NCBI GenBank assembly: GCA_021401465.1 | Contig: JADDMT010000006.1 | Span: forward strand, 548,905-612,904 | Direction: 5' to 3' | From: Teratosphaeria epicoccoides | Taxonomy: Eukaryota; Ascomycota; Dothideomycetes; Mycosphaerellales; Teratosphaeriaceae | DNA: 64,000 nucleotides | Shown: piece by piece, positions 10,222 through 21,419 of the stretch | Layout of the letters: every line of letters begins with the position of its first letter | Position numbering within the stretch: position 1 is the stretch's first letter | Notes under the pieces: model-generated | The model's database searches: none | The model's input: the letters and a program-made list of their open reading frames with translations, nothing else | Told to the model about the DNA's origin: nothing | Translations under genes and position numbers: made by a program

Positions 10222-12238
10222 GATCCAGGCATTGGCGCAAGCAGTAGTAGTATCGGGAGACAGCCACGAGATTCCCCTCTGGAATGGTAGAAGCCGTGCA
10301 TGGACATGGATGAGGAGGAGAAGGGACAGATCTAGAGGAGGGAAGCCTAAATCCGCTTCGGCTCCACCAAATGCTTCAGATGCGACGCATAATAATCACC
10401 ACTGCTCGGAGGATTTATTCCAGGACCTGGGTACGTCGTGTAAGCAAGCCGTGTAACGACAGGTTTGCTCTGTGCGCTTCCGTCGACGCATCTGCAGACC
10501 TGTCTGCCCGCTCAAGGCGTGGCAACGGACGGGGACGAAGATGCTGGAACCTCCACGCGGGCAAACTAGATCTACGTCTGTGGCCAAACTGTAGTGGTAT
10601 GTGATAATTTTGGAGTGCTTGATCGAGTAAGAAATGGCAGCAGACGCATGTAACTTCCTCCACAACTGTTAGCGGGACGAGCAACCGCATCTCCAAGCAC
10701 CTAGTCCCTAAGGCTACCAGTACCAGGAATGGCCATGCTCAAATGACCGACATTAATAGACAGCCGCCCAGGCCAGAATTGCTGAATAACGAGACATTGC
10801 TGAATATCGAGATTTTGCTGCACAACGAGACATTGTTGCACAACGCGACATTGCTGCACCACGCGACATTGCTGCACAGCGCGACATTGTTGCACAACGC
10901 GACATTGCTGCATAACGAGACATTCCTGAATAACGAGACAAAATGCTAAACAAGACAGCTACACCCGATTCTTCCCATTCCCGAGCCGAGCACCTCGCGC
11001 CTGAGACATATTCAGGATCTGGTCGGCTGCAGCTGCCACACAAGGCAGCACGAGACGCGATCCCATGCTATCTCTTGACACTCCGAGGCGATCTAGGCCA
11101 CAGAAGACCCTCACGTCCGTAACACAAGCAAGCCCTCTGCTCGAGCCGGACTGTCGCGCGCACCACCCCTGCGCAAACCGATCCGATCCGATCAGCTCCC
11201 GCGAGTCCTGCCCAATCGCCCGCTCCTCCTCTCCGCGCAGCAGAAGCAACGCCCATCTACCGTCTCCGGCAAAGCCCTAAGATGTCGTCAACGTCTCAAC
11301 AGAAGGTCTAGACTCCTGTGCTGCTCAGCGCACCACCCACACCCTGGAAATCCCCTGAAACACATCAGAAACCGCGCGCAGCTAGGGAAGTAGTAGGTAT
11401 GCACTCACTGCTACTCTCCAAACGATAAACATCAAACAAATCTCGACGGTCTCAATTTCCCCCAAAATACCATCGCGCTCAGCAACCGTCATTTCGTCAT
11501 ATCATGCCCCCAGATCATCGTCGAGCCACGGACTGCTTGGCCCCGAGAAGCAGGAGGCGGGCCCCGGGCAGGGTCCAGGGGAACACTTGGGCCGACTGCC
11601 AAGCCGCAGCGCTTGGGTTTATATACATATATGCGCAGGGTCGGTCGGGTCGATCCGGGGCGAGGGGCCTGACAACATATATAGTTATACATACCTACAG
11701 TACCTGGACGTTGCGCGGAATAATTCCTCCGCCTCAGCTGATCCTCGTCCGAAGACGGTCCAGATCTTGATCAGACATCTCAGCAGAGCCGCGTCCGGGC
11801 GTCGGTGAAGGTTACGAATGATCAGGTGAGGTGGCGCTGTCAAGCCCTTTCTCCCCCGCCCCCTCTCCTTCCCGTGGTGGCGTGACATGCACGACGTGAT
11901 TTCACAAATCGCTCACAAAAGAAGATGCAAGTGCGGTGATGTGAACGAACAGGATGAAGCCGTCATCGAGTCTCCACGGCAGACACGCTACAGGAGAATT
12001 GACACCTAGCATCGCCGTGCCCATGCGCAATTACTTGTAATTTACGACCACATCAACGCCGTCGCCCATCAGAGCCGCGGGTATCAAAAGCAACCTCGAA
12101 GCATCTTTTCCTTCTCTTCGGGCCATACCGTCAGCAGCATGGCAGTCGTTGCAACAGCCAACGTGCCGCGTTCGCCTTCCCATTCCCTTCACGTCATGCC
12201 CCGAAACAGCCCTTGTGGCTCAGGTTCTCATAATCCGC
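10222..12238. other. Intergenic, 2.0 kb, with an 18-bp minisatellite
   Basis: This lies between the 3' ends of the Fmc1 gene (plus) and the epsin gene (minus). Apart from the minisatellite at 10781-10942 nothing convincing is present. Small open frames on both strands lack known motifs. A GC-rich patch near 11530-11600 and an AT-rich TATATA patch near 11620-11690 are visible. Confidence 0.45.
10781..10942. repeat. 18-bp minisatellite, nine units
   Basis: Nine successive 18-base units, the commonest form reading close to gctgcacaacgcgacatt, run without gaps. Because 18 is a multiple of three, the plus frame reads as a six-residue repeat of the LLHNAT/LLHNET type and the minus frame as VVQQCR-like repeats, so both strands are open. 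The end units are more diverged (AT-richer) than the central ones, as expected when the array expands from its middle. Confidence 0.95.
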
Positions 12239-14032
12239 CTACAGATCAATAAGACTCCCACCCTGCGTCGCGCCTTGCTGCTGCGCCGGTCTCGCACCAA
12301 ACGGGTTGCTAATCTGCCCACCAAACCCCACAGGCCCGGTCTGCGCCGGATATTGGAATTGCGCAGCGGATGTCTGCTGGTTGTAGAATGGATTGTTGCC
12401 CGTCTTGGCGGCTTCCAGTCGGCCCATCGAGCCGCCGCCAGCGGAGTTGACGAAGGTTCCTGGTGCAGTATGCTGTGCCGGGATACGAAGATCGCCCACG
12501 TTGCCGAAAGTGTCTTGACCTTCGCCGGAAGCCAGGAGCGCATTCAGCTTGGCCTGGTACGGGTCGACCGGTGGTGGGCGTGCGGCCTGTTGAGGCTGGA
12601 CAGGTGATGCGGCCGGCTGCGGTGTCGAGAAATTCGCAATCGGGTTTGGCCGGCTGTTGAAGTTGGTAGCGGTCTGTTGCTCTTGGAGGCTCGAGAGGGT
12701 CGGTGCCTTGGAGGTGAAAGGGGATGCAGTCTGCGGTCGATGCGTGGCAAAGGGGTTGTTGGAGCCAGTAGGCTGGGCGGTCATCGGCGTAGACATGGAG
12801 TTGCTGGTTGCCCATGGGTTGTTCGAGCCGGGTTGGGCGGTAGGCTGTTCCTGGATGGGCTGCTGCTGTTGACCATTCATTTGCTGTGCCCATGGGTTAT
12901 AGGTGTTTTGCGGTTGGAGGAAGGGTTGCTGAGGTTGCTGCATTTGATCATAACCGAAGGCTGTTTGTTGTGGTTGACTGTAGCCGTAGCCGTTTTGAAA
13001 GCCGGTCGGCTGGGGCTGGATTCCAGTGGGTTGGCTGTATGCATTGTTGAGGTATCCAGTCTGTTGCTGCTCGACGGGGTTGCCGAACCAATCGACTGCG
13101 GCCTGCTGCTGGTAGCCCTGGTTGAAGCCAGTTGGCTGGGCGGCTTGCGCGGGGGTATCGTCGAAGAGTAAATTCGCATTGTTCTGGTCTTCCAGTTCCC
13201 GCTTCCTCAACTCTTCTTCCTCTTTGCTGAGCTTGATGGCCTTGGCCAGGTCATCGTCGTTGTCAAACTGGCCAGCCAACCTCGCCCTGCGCACTGCATC
13301 CGCTTCTGCCTCATTCTTTGAAGCCTCCAATGCCAAGCGATACTCCAGGTCGTCTTCGTCGCGACCCTCGTTGTTGCGACGCCGGTCTTTTCGACGCGGC
13401 GTCTCGTCGTTTGGATTGGGACCACCCAAGCCGAACTCGTCCAGGCCGGTGACGCGCGACTTCCAGCTGCCGCGGTTTGCTCGTTCCGCGCGCAACCTCT
13501 CCTCGTCCATGATGAGGGAGGTCAGCTCCTTGGCGGAGTGGCGGACTGTCCACTGTCAGTGTCAAAAGCCGGACCACGAAGCGCCGTCACATACTGCTCG
13601 CGCCGACATCCCTGCCCTCCTCGTCGAGATATATGAATTCGCGCAGGGTCTTGATGATGTAGATGTTCTTCCGGGCCCACGTGACGACCAACTCGCTGCC
13701 TTCGTGCAGGCAATAATCCAGCACCTTCAAGCTCTTCAAGACGTGTCGCCAGTTCTTGCCTTTGTCGTTGAGTCGCTTGTCGAGCATGTCCATGACCTCG
13801 TAGAAGTCGGTGGAGCTGTTGTAGGTGATGCGGGCAATGTCGGCCATGTCGGTGCCGGTGGGGCCCCATGGATCGTTGCTGGTGGCTGTGGGGGGGGGTG
13901 GGGAGCACATGATTAGCCGTGGGCTGATTGCAGGCAGTCTCGGGGCACATGTCCCTCACCATTGCGGACCTTGACCTGCACGCTGGAGTAGCCCTTGGTG
14001 ACATTCTTGACGCTCCGGATCACCGACGACAT
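12239..14032 (-). CDS. Epsin-like ENTH domain endocytic adaptor
   Basis: Three exons (13960-14032, 13595-13885, 12239-13545) with introns of 74 and 49 bp give 556 aa. The start MSSVIRSVKNVTKGYSSVQV leads straight into an ENTH domain covering roughly residues 10-145, with FYEVMDMLDKRLNDKGKNWR and VLDYCLHEGSELVVTWARKN. Two ubiquitin-interacting-like helices follow (EDDLEYRLALEASKNEAEAD and DDLAKAIKLSKEEEELRKRE). The tail is Gln/Pro-rich, has several NPF-type motifs (NNPFATH, NNPFYNQ, SNPFG) for EH-domain partners, and ends in LIDL, a clathrin-box-like terminus. This is the order found in yeast Ent1/Ent2, which bind PI(4,5)P2 and clathrin at endocytic sites. I do not assign Ent1 versus Ent2. Confidence 0.93.
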
Positions 14033-14556
14033 GTCGGCGCGTGGCGCGGGTCGCGTTGATACGAATGTTCTGCTGCCTTGAGCGCGGAGCGGAGTAGGCA
14101 GTCGCGTTGGAAGAGAGGTGAAGGTAACAGGTAAGGTAATTCGCTGATGTCCCGATCCCGTCACCTCAGAGAGTCGCGGGCGGGATGACGTTGCTGCTTC
14201 GTCGTTCTTTCTTGAATAATAATCCCCGTCTCTTCACTCAGGCTGGCGAGTAAGGCAGGGGAGGTACGAGTCTGTACAATCTCCCGATGTTACTGTCGAC
14301 TACACCTACACACACACACAGATACACACAATATGCCAAAAGGATTAACAATATCTACCGATATCGTGTTGGTCCGCGCCGTTACTGTCAGCCCTGAATA
14401 ATGTTTCGTCTCATGCTTCTAGCGCCACTCTTGACTACCTTGACACGTGACTCCGTCTGTCGACTCGGCACGTGCATCATCCACCCGAAATTGCGGCAAA
14501 TTAAGGAAGTTGACCTCCCGTACCACTGTACGCGTTATTGCACTCCACCCGATAAA
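14033..14556. promoter_or_regulatory. Divergent intergenic region, epsin and mitochondrial S7
   Basis: Both genes read outward from this 524-bp region. It holds a short CA repeat around 14309-14330. The S7 frame is also open upstream to an ATG at 14401, but the ATG at 14557 begins a better mitochondrial presequence and is preferred. Confidence 0.5.
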
Positions 14557-15728
14557 ATGCCTCCCATCAACCCGATTCCCGCCGTACGATCACTTGCATT
14601 CCGCCCACGCCTACGCCGACCCAACCGCAATGCAGTCATCAGCGTCACGAGACCGGCAACATGGAGAAGCTACGCCGACGACAAAACCCCCCAGCACAAC
14701 ACCCTGCCCGAAGCTCAGGCCGGCGAGTCAGGCCCGAACATGCATCAACAGGAGCACGTGAGCGAGGAGGCGGCCAAGATGGCAAAGATCCAGGGCGGGC
14801 AAGGACCGGATATTGAGGGCCAGGGCACACCAGTGCAAGATGTACGCCGAACATCTCATCAATACTCCCGATCTCGGCGTAAAGCTGACATAATTGCTAG
14901 ATTCTGAGGGAAGAAAAAGACCTCCGCTCCAACGCGCCCAAAGTCATGAGAGACGACGCGAGATCAGGGAACAAAACCACACCGTCTGGTACGCGATCCT
15001 TCTCTTCCTCCGCCACCCGCCGCAGTCCAGACGTTCAGAACGCAGCTGATCCGAGTCAGCTTGATCCTTCCATGATACCCACCGAGGCCCAACGACAGTC
15101 ATTTGTGGCAGACGAACAATTGCAGCAAGCACCCACGTTGGTACAGCAAGAGAAAAAGGGGCACAAGTTTCCGCTGCCAGACCTGCCTTTACCGCCCAAT
15201 AGCCACAAGGATCACCGTTACGACGAAATCGTAATGCAGGTGACGAATCTGATGATGAGGGATGGAAAGAAGGCGACAGCCCAGCGGAACATGAACGTCA
15301 TCCTGTCTACCCTGCGAACAGCTCCCGCCCCTACCTATAGCCCCACACGAAATATGCTCCCAGGCGCTCCTCCTGCATCACATCTGCCTCTACATCCTGT
15401 CCTCTATCTGACCCTAGCGCTCGACTCCGTCGCTCCTCTCCTTCGCATTCGATCTCAGAGAGGTGTCGCCGGTGGTGGTGTGGCATTGCAGATCCCGGTA
15501 CCGCTCGGGTTGCGGCAGAGAAGACGGCAGGCGTTCAAATGGATTCTCGATACGGCGAGCAAGCGCAAGAGTCGAGGCAGCGGCAACGATATGTTCGCGA
15601 TCAAGGTCGCGGAGGAGTTGATTGCCGTGGTCCAGGGCACCTCGGGCGTGTGGGAGAAGAGGGACGCGGTGCACAGGCTGGGCACGACGGCGAGAAGCAA
15701 CTTGAGCTACGGAACGAGGAGGCGGTAG
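14557..15728 (+). CDS. RSM7: Mitochondrial small-subunit ribosomal protein uS7m
   Basis: Two exons (14557-14841 and 14901-15728) joined over a 59-bp intron give 370 aa. The N terminus (MPPINPIPAVRSLAFRPRLR) is basic and acid-free, as in a matrix targeting sequence. Residues 1-150 are low-complexity and lineage-specific. The S7 fold begins near HRYDEIVMQVTNLMMRDGKK and ends with RRQAFKWILDTASKRK and SGVWEKRDAVHRLGTTARSN, the conserved 16S-type rRNA-binding helices. Splicing joins codon to codon in phase 0. An alternative ATG 156 bases upstream is in frame but adds atypical sequence. Confidence 0.88.
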
Positions 15729-16119
15729 GGTATCACGAATGGACAGAATGAGCGTGGAACGATGCTGTGCGAGGTTGTCGAAGCATGGCCGTATGCGTCG
15801 GCATTGTGGTGGACGTGTTAAATATGACTTGACACCACAAAACCACGAGCAGCCCAGCTCATGACCCACACTCCCTTGTCCCCGCCAAGCCGCCAATGCC
15901 CTACCACCTCCAACGTCGGAGTCCGTCTGAAGTCCTCGTCGAGACATGTCTCATTCGTTCGTTGAGATCACGCATACTTGACGACTCGCTCCCTTTCCCC
16001 CCGCACCTCTTTCTCTCCTCTCTCTCCCTCTCCTTACTAACAACCACCCGCCCAACTCCCAAATCATCCGCCTCCCAGCCGCAGCACCTCAACAACCACC
16101 AAGGTCCCTCCATCCGACA
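15729..16119. other. Intergenic, 391 bp
   Basis: This is the 3' flank of the S7 gene and the upstream region of the small secreted protein gene. The 150 bases before that start codon are pyrimidine-rich (CT and CCA runs), a common feature of fungal core promoters. No other feature was seen. Confidence 0.45.
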
Positions 16120-16466
16120 ATGCGTACCACGCTCTGCACGCTCGCCCTTGCCCTCCTCTCCGCCGCCTACCCAACAGAAGACAACTGCATCTACGACCCG
16201 CCCTGCGCGACTGCGGCGCTGAACACGAATTGCACGGTCCGTTGCGTAAGTATCATGTCATGTATTCACACCCTACACTTGCTTCTTCTTTTTCTCTGGG
16301 GGGGGCCGCAGTGGAAGTGTAGCATTAAAAGAAAGCTGGCGAGAGACTGACTTTTTCCGGGGTTTTGCAGAACGGCAAAGTGGGGCATGGGCAATGTATC
16401 GATATGCATGACTATGCTGGCGTCCTGACGGGGAGGTTCTGCATGAGCGCGTGGCCGGATTGGTAG
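16120..16466 (+). CDS. Small secreted cysteine-rich protein, 73 aa
   Basis: Two exons (16120-16245, 16371-16466) flank a 125-bp intron with GTAAGT donor and TTTTGCAG acceptor, in phase 0 right after a Cys codon. The product starts MRTTLCTLALALLSAAYP, a good signal peptide. The mature part of about 55 residues holds six Cys, spaced C-x5-C-x8-C-x3-C then two more, with CTVRC just before the splice point and GRFCMSAWPDW at the end. No known enzyme domain is present. The size, secretion signal and even Cys number resemble fungal effector candidates, but no function is shown. A second gene at 46033 has a related layout. Confidence 0.75.
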
Positions 16467-17643
16467 AGGTGAGGAGGGGACGGATGACATGCTCGTTAGG
16501 AGGTGGGAGACGGGAGGATGCCTTCTGGTTGGTTTACGGAGATAGGTATGGGAATCTGCAGATTTGACTCCCTGGGTCACTGGGCAGGCGCACCGCCAGC
16601 ACGGATACTGGCTGTCGATGTGCTTTTCATGGCTGGTACAGTGACATCGAGACTCTCAAAGCGCGCTGATCGATCATACATCTGTTTCTTGGCATCACTG
16701 CTGCCCATAGACGATCCACCGCGTAATGCCTGGCTTTTGATTCGTGACTCCATGAGTCACAAAGACTATTGAGGCTCAGCACGTGTGAGTCTGCGACCCT
16801 TGGCATCACACCTGATAGCAGGATTCACGTGATTCAGGCCGCTATTTTAAGGGCACAAGAAGAGTGGTCGGCGTCTGTCTTTTTCCAGTCCGAAGTTCAC
16901 GTGACCTTGTTTCCTTTTTATATCTCCAACTCCCGCAACATGTCACCCTCTTCCTCGCAAGCCTTGGACATTCCTTCGAGTGTGGCAGGGGCGTACGCGG
17001 CAGAGGAGTGGGAACTCGTGGGCATTTGACAGTGCCATGATTCAGCGAGTCATGGGTTTGCTGACGGTGGAGGACGTGGCAGAAAGCAAAAAGTCCAAAG
17101 TGGCCCGTGAAGCTCACCTCTTCATGGAAGCTTGTCTAGCAATTCAAGAGAAGACCAGGCCCTTTTCCTACGGCCCACGAGCTTGAGGTTTTCAGTCGGG
17201 ATTCTGCCCATCCCCCAGTCTGATGGTTGGTGGGCGCGATGATAAATTAGTAGCAGCGCCACTGTCTCTGGAAACACTAGGGCGCTCCATTGAGACCTGC
17301 TTCTGAAGTCCGACTTGGTCAGATTGCGCAGGAGCTATGACGGCGACCAACCTGTACTCCCCCTGTAAGAATCCCTTGGATATGCATCATGTACTCGTGG
17401 CCAGCACCGTGCGTGGGCATGTCGACCATGGTCCATGGAGTCGATATCTTCGGTAATCGGCACGATGGTTGGCAAGGCAGGGAGCCAATAAGCCCCAGAG
17501 GTATATGATGAGGAAGTCTACCCGCTCACACATCCGAAAGGGAAGCAACAAAGGGAGACATTCAGGCTTGCTTTTGTCGTCCTCCGCCAATGTCACTTTG
17601 AACAGTCATATGTCACCGAAAGGGCACATCGCCAAGGATCTAA
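16467..17643. other. Intergenic, 1.18 kb, no gene recognised
   Basis: Short frames on both strands, the longest about 90 codons, show no motif. No repeat was seen. This is probably the 3' flank of the small secreted protein gene and the promoter of the GPI-type protein gene. Confidence 0.45.
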
Positions 17644-18234
17644 ATGATGCATCAAGCATTACTCGCCCTATTGCTGGCACTCGGTACAGTATCAGCAGTT
17701 GCCCAATCCTCTGCAGGATTAGCAAATTGCGAAACGACCACAACTACATTTTCGGATCTGGTCCCATCAACAACAGTGGACCTCGCAACAGACAGCACCT
17801 ACTCTAGCCAAGACGTGTCGCCGATCAGAATCTTGAGCACGCCAATCACGCCGTCCGTCGAGACAAAATCAACAGGGACATTTAGTTGCACAGTCACAAT
17901 TTGGGAAGCAAACGAGGGCGCCGTTCCGATGACTTCTGCAGATATCACAAGCAGCTATACTGGTGATTCGCCGGATCGATTGCCGACTAGCACAGTCGAT
18001 CTGTCCACAGACACTACCGGCAGTCGTACCGTCTCGCCAGCAAGGGTTCCCACAAGCACTGTATACCTGAGCGGTTCTAGTATCATCTTGAGCGTCTCCA
18101 TGACTGCTCCTACCGCCGCTGCTTCCAGCAACTCCATTCCAGCAGTTGTGACACAGCAGACAAGCGGCGCGGCCTTCGGGATGGACATGCTGTCCCCTTG
18201 GACTTTCGTGCTGGCAGCAATTCTAGTGTGGTAA
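17644..18234 (+). CDS. Ser/Thr-rich cell-surface protein with signal peptide and GPI-type tail
   Basis: A single-exon frame of 196 aa. It has an N-terminal signal peptide (MMHQALLALLLALGTVSAVA), a middle very rich in Ser and Thr (two similar repeats around PTSTVDLSTDTTGSRTVSPA), only two Cys, and a C-terminal hydrophobic end after small residues (SGAAFGMDMLSPWTFVLAAI). This is the standard shape of a GPI-anchored, heavily O-mannosylated wall protein. No enzymatic domain is visible and the role is unknown. Confidence 0.7.
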   Translation: MMHQALLALLLALGTVSAVAQSSAGLANCETTTTTFSDLVPSTTVDLATDSTYSSQDVSPIRILSTPITPSVETKSTGTFSCTVTIWEANEGAVPMTSADITSSYTGDSPDRLPTSTVDLSTDTTGSRTVSPARVPTSTVYLSGSSIILSVSMTAPTAAASSNSIPAVVTQQTSGAAFGMDMLSPWTFVLAAILVW

Positions 18235-18542
18235 AGCTCTCTGATTGTTGGAAAGCTACCAAGATGTAGTTGATGAGCCGTGAGGGGGGTCCAGCATTGA
18301 GCCTGCTGACACCGCAGAGGGCAGGACAGCGTGTTGGTTGATCTGAGCGCTATTGCATTATTTTTTGGATTTTTTCAGCGCATACATAGAATCCATGTTA
18401 TGTCTTCAGATCAACATGCAGCTGCCCTGTCAATCTGAGCCATCAACTCAAACCTTGTCGAACGTCCGCCTGATACCGCGTCTCAGATCGGGACCTCGCC
18501 TGAGATTGATACCTCGAGGCACCACTGCTCTCTCTTCAATAC
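18235..18542. other. Intergenic, 308 bp
   Basis: Contains a T-rich run around 18358-18376, probably promoter or untranslated sequence of the next gene. Nothing else was seen. Confidence 0.4.
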
Positions 18543-19574
18543 ATGAAAGAGTATTACGAGCTGCGCAATATGCCAGATGCGGAGGTCCAAAAGCCTTCAA
18601 CCTGCCCACTGCTGAATCTTCCGCGCCAGCTCCGCGACATCATCTCCACACACGCGTTGTCCCTGCCATATGGTGTCGAGGTGCCACTCAGGCGCGAGGA
18701 ATCTAGAGGCAAGCCGGTAAAGCCATTACATTGTCTTGGTCTCACTCAGACATGTCGTCAGCTTCGTGATGAGACCCAAGAGCTCTTCTTCAGTCTGAAC
18801 GAGTCCCGCTTCGAAAGGCCGCTCTTCCAAGAACTCCAAGCCAGAGCTTATACAGAAGACCTGGACCCTTGGCAGATTGCAGAGGAACTGGCGCCGTTGG
18901 AACACGGAGTCAATGCCCTGCTAGAGGCTCTCCCTGGCGTCCGCAAGGTCAAGAGTCTCTTCGACGATGACGAGATTGACTACGATGGAGACATATGGAC
19001 AACAAGACACAGGATAATGTTTGAAGAAGTGACCCCTCGAGTTGCCCATCCTGGCGTGGAAACCTGGCTTGCATATACTACTTGGCTCTGCGACGAGAGT
19101 GCCGATGATTACGAAGCGGAGGTGGCGCTCAAATATCGTTTGGAGGGCGACGGGAGACCGGTGATGGAGGATGTCCGGCAAAGTCTTCAAGAAGCACTGA
19201 CCGCCAATGAGAACTTTGGCGATGGGTTCGCGGAGGAGATCCGTGAGGTATTCGACCCTGTGCTGCGGGCTTCGGATTATGATTTCGACATTGTTTTTGG
19301 CAAATGGACGATCGCTCGCGATGTGCTTCTGTCCAGAGACACCGCAACAGCGATCATGACCAGCGCTCTGCCTGGGTGGACAACCTTGCCGCTCACTACG
19401 CACAGCCGCAAGTGTCTGTGGGGACACCAACACGCTCGATCCGGCCAAGAGGGTGTTCTCGAGGCGACGTCCGTCGCGTCCAGATACCTGTACAGCCCTC
19501 GAGCTCTGCCACTGGATACGTGTATGGATAAGGGCTTATGTTTCACGCATCTGGCATTGTACGCCGATTGTTGA
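18543..19574 (+). CDS. Uncharacterised F-box-like/2EXR-like fungal protein
   Basis: A single-exon frame of 343 aa. The N-terminal part carries the pattern found in large fungal families annotated as 2EXR or F-box-like: LLNLPRQLRDIISTHALSLP at about residues 22-41, then LGLTQTCRQLRDETQELFF at about 65-83. The rest is acidic and predicted helical, without a motif I know. Such proteins are numerous in Dothideomycetes and mostly lack a known function. An interaction role is inferred only. A single long frame with a clear start supports it being a real gene. Confidence 0.65.
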   Translation: MKEYYELRNMPDAEVQKPSTCPLLNLPRQLRDIISTHALSLPYGVEVPLRREESRGKPVKPLHCLGLTQTCRQLRDETQELFFSLNESRFERPLFQELQARAYTEDLDPWQIAEELAPLEHGVNALLEALPGVRKVKSLFDDDEIDYDGDIWTTRHRIMFEEVTPRVAHPGVETWLAYTTWLCDESADDYEAEVALKYRLEGDGRPVMEDVRQSLQEALTANENFGDGFAEEIREVFDPVLRASDYDFDIVFGKWTIARDVLLSRDTATAIMTSALPGWTTLPLTTHSRKCLWGHQHARSGQEGVLEATSVASRYLYSPRALPLDTCMDKGLCFTHLALYADC

Positions 19575-19900
19575 TGGCTGAGCATGCAGCACCGGAGTGC
19601 ACGCTTGTTGTGTATCAATGCCTTTGTATTTTTAATCCTTTGTCCAGCGTCCCGAGTGTTGTTCCAGTCACATCGAAGCAGGGACAGATATGATCAAATA
19701 GGAGGACGGTTCTTCTTGATCAATTCTGCTGATCATCGGACCGCTTCTGCTGCACACCGAGCTTCGATCATAGGCTTCCGAAGCACTTTCACATAGCAGA
19801 GGGCGTTCTGATTCACATCTAGAATCGCTGGCGACTCCAAGACACGCACTCCTCAAACACTCGACATCGGAGACAACATCACAGCCATTCTCCTGTGACA
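19575..19900. other. Intergenic, 326 bp
   Basis: This separates two plus-strand genes. No feature was recognised. Confidence 0.4.
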
Positions 19901-20647
19901 ATGCCGCGCCTTCTGCGGCGCGTGTCTTCCAACAGCGACCTTCGCAATGCTGCAGGCCAGCAACAGCAGATCACGCTCAATAGTCTCGAAACCTCGGTCC
20001 CTAGCGCAGGAGAACTGGTGCCGACCCAGCTCTTCACCATCCCAAACTACACCTTCGCAAATCTCGAAGCCTTCCAGCAGGAAGCTCCAGAGTTGGATGT
20101 CTCATCAGTCTCAGACAGTGTCGAGCCTTTCCCAGACTTCGAAGAGGATGTGGCTGATCTGATCGATCCAGCCGTCCAAGTCCATTTCAGGGACTTTGAT
20201 TGGGACTACCGTGTGGATAGTCCGACATCACCTTTGAGCCTGGTGAGCCCCAGGGCGCAGGGCTTCGGTAACGAGCTGTGGGACGACGGCCTCAGAGAGG
20301 ATCTTTGCGACCGGCAAAAGCAGTACAACGGCTACTCAGACTACCTGAACGGTGTCCAGCGATCTCGCCGTCCAGCGATCACGAAGCTTCCGTTTCCTGC
20401 GCGGCTACGAGCAGAGAGAGGTACGGCGTACGACTCTCAGGAGAGCTCGATCGATTTAATCCAGTCGCCACGAGACTCGGTGCCTCCGCCGTTGCTGGGG
20501 CGGATGCAGCGATGTCCATACGACTTGCGTAAGCAGCGGGTAGTGGTTGAGATGAGTAGGATGAGGAGGCTTAGGAAGGGGTGCTCGAGAATGCGGAGAG
20601 CAGTGAGGGAGTGGTTTGGGGTCTATGAGGCTACGGAGATGGTCTGA
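19901..20647 (+). CDS. Hypothetical protein, acidic centre and basic C terminus
   Basis: A single-exon frame of 248 aa from the ATG at 19901. I do not recognise the family. The N terminus is basic (MPRLLRRVSSNSDLRN). The centre is acidic (EPFPDFEEDVADLIDPAVQV). The C-terminal 45 residues are Arg-rich and end with a helical stretch, MRRAVREWFGVYEATEMV. There is no signal peptide or membrane segment. Length and composition support coding, but no function can be given. Confidence 0.5.
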   Translation: MPRLLRRVSSNSDLRNAAGQQQQITLNSLETSVPSAGELVPTQLFTIPNYTFANLEAFQQEAPELDVSSVSDSVEPFPDFEEDVADLIDPAVQVHFRDFDWDYRVDSPTSPLSLVSPRAQGFGNELWDDGLREDLCDRQKQYNGYSDYLNGVQRSRRPAITKLPFPARLRAERGTAYDSQESSIDLIQSPRDSVPPPLLGRMQRCPYDLRKQRVVVEMSRMRRLRKGCSRMRRAVREWFGVYEATEMV

Positions 20648-20986
20648 TGTCGGGAATCTCTCAAGTTGCTCTGAGACCGGGTCTGTCGGGATGGTGGGTG
20701 GCAAGTTCTCGGCCAGTGACTTCGTGCGCTGCCATACTTTCTTTTATTCCGTCCATCCTGGACGAACCGCCACAATCACTATTGGACCATAGAAGGCGAC
20801 GTAAGAAGATGACGTCGTCACCAGGAGCTTCTGTAAGACACGGCTCCATAGTGCCTGCGCTCATACGGTTCCCAGAGAACGAGAACGCTGTATTTCCTGA
20901 ATCATCCTAGACTGATGTGAAGTAGAGCCGTAGGGCCTAGTCCTCGCATTTGCGCATCCCTAGAAGCGCCTCGTGATGTGTCTCCT
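20648..20986. other. Convergent intergenic region, 339 bp
   Basis: This lies between the ends of a plus-strand and a minus-strand gene. No feature was seen. Confidence 0.4.
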
Positions 20987-21419
20987 TCACGACGTCCCCT
21001 GGTACCCCATCCCCTCCAGCTCCGACTCGATGCGCACGGCACCAGGGCTGAACATCGCCACATCACTGATTCCACGCTTCTTCGGCGTCAAAGCCTCCAT
21101 TGAGCTCGACGCAGGCGGAACTCCGGAGCACGAACGGCAGCCTGCTGGCGGCGTTCCATCTAAATCGCCTGCCTCCTTCAGCAGCTCGAGCTGCTCGGTC
21201 TTCAACTTCGCCAAGGCCACCGAGATCGACTCGGCGGGAGGCTTTATGCCAAAAGTAGCCAGCAATAATCACGTCACCTGTGCCGCCGACGGCGCGGCCG
21301 TGAGCCCAGAGCAGCAGCTCCTTGTGCTTCTCTGCTGTCCACTTGACTTTCTGTTCGCGTGGCTTCTGCGGTCCGCTGCTCGCGTTCACGAAAGCGCCAG
21401 GAGAGCTGCCGGAAGCCAT
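20987..21419 (-). CDS. Small Myb/SANT-like protein, frame broken near 21255
   Basis: From the ATG at 21419 the frame reads MASGSSPGAFVNASSGPQKP and then KVKWTAEKHKELLLWAHGRA, a Myb/SANT-like opening helix (W-x-x-E-x-H). About 50 codons in, the matching continuation (FGIKPPAESISVALAKLKTE, a second and third helix like those of small fungal Myb-like proteins) lies in another frame that ends at 20987. The switch happens around 21240-21270. It needs either a one-base frameshift or an unusually short intron (about 36 bp, from GTGACG to AAAG), which is below normal fungal size. Total length would be about 140 aa. A guanine-rich tract lies just upstream of the start. The family assignment is tentative. 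Confidence 0.5.

Noticed and set aside
12677..13171. 164-codon plus frame opposite the epsin tail
   Set aside because: Antisense of the Gln-rich epsin repeats, which yields Leu-rich open frames by composition.
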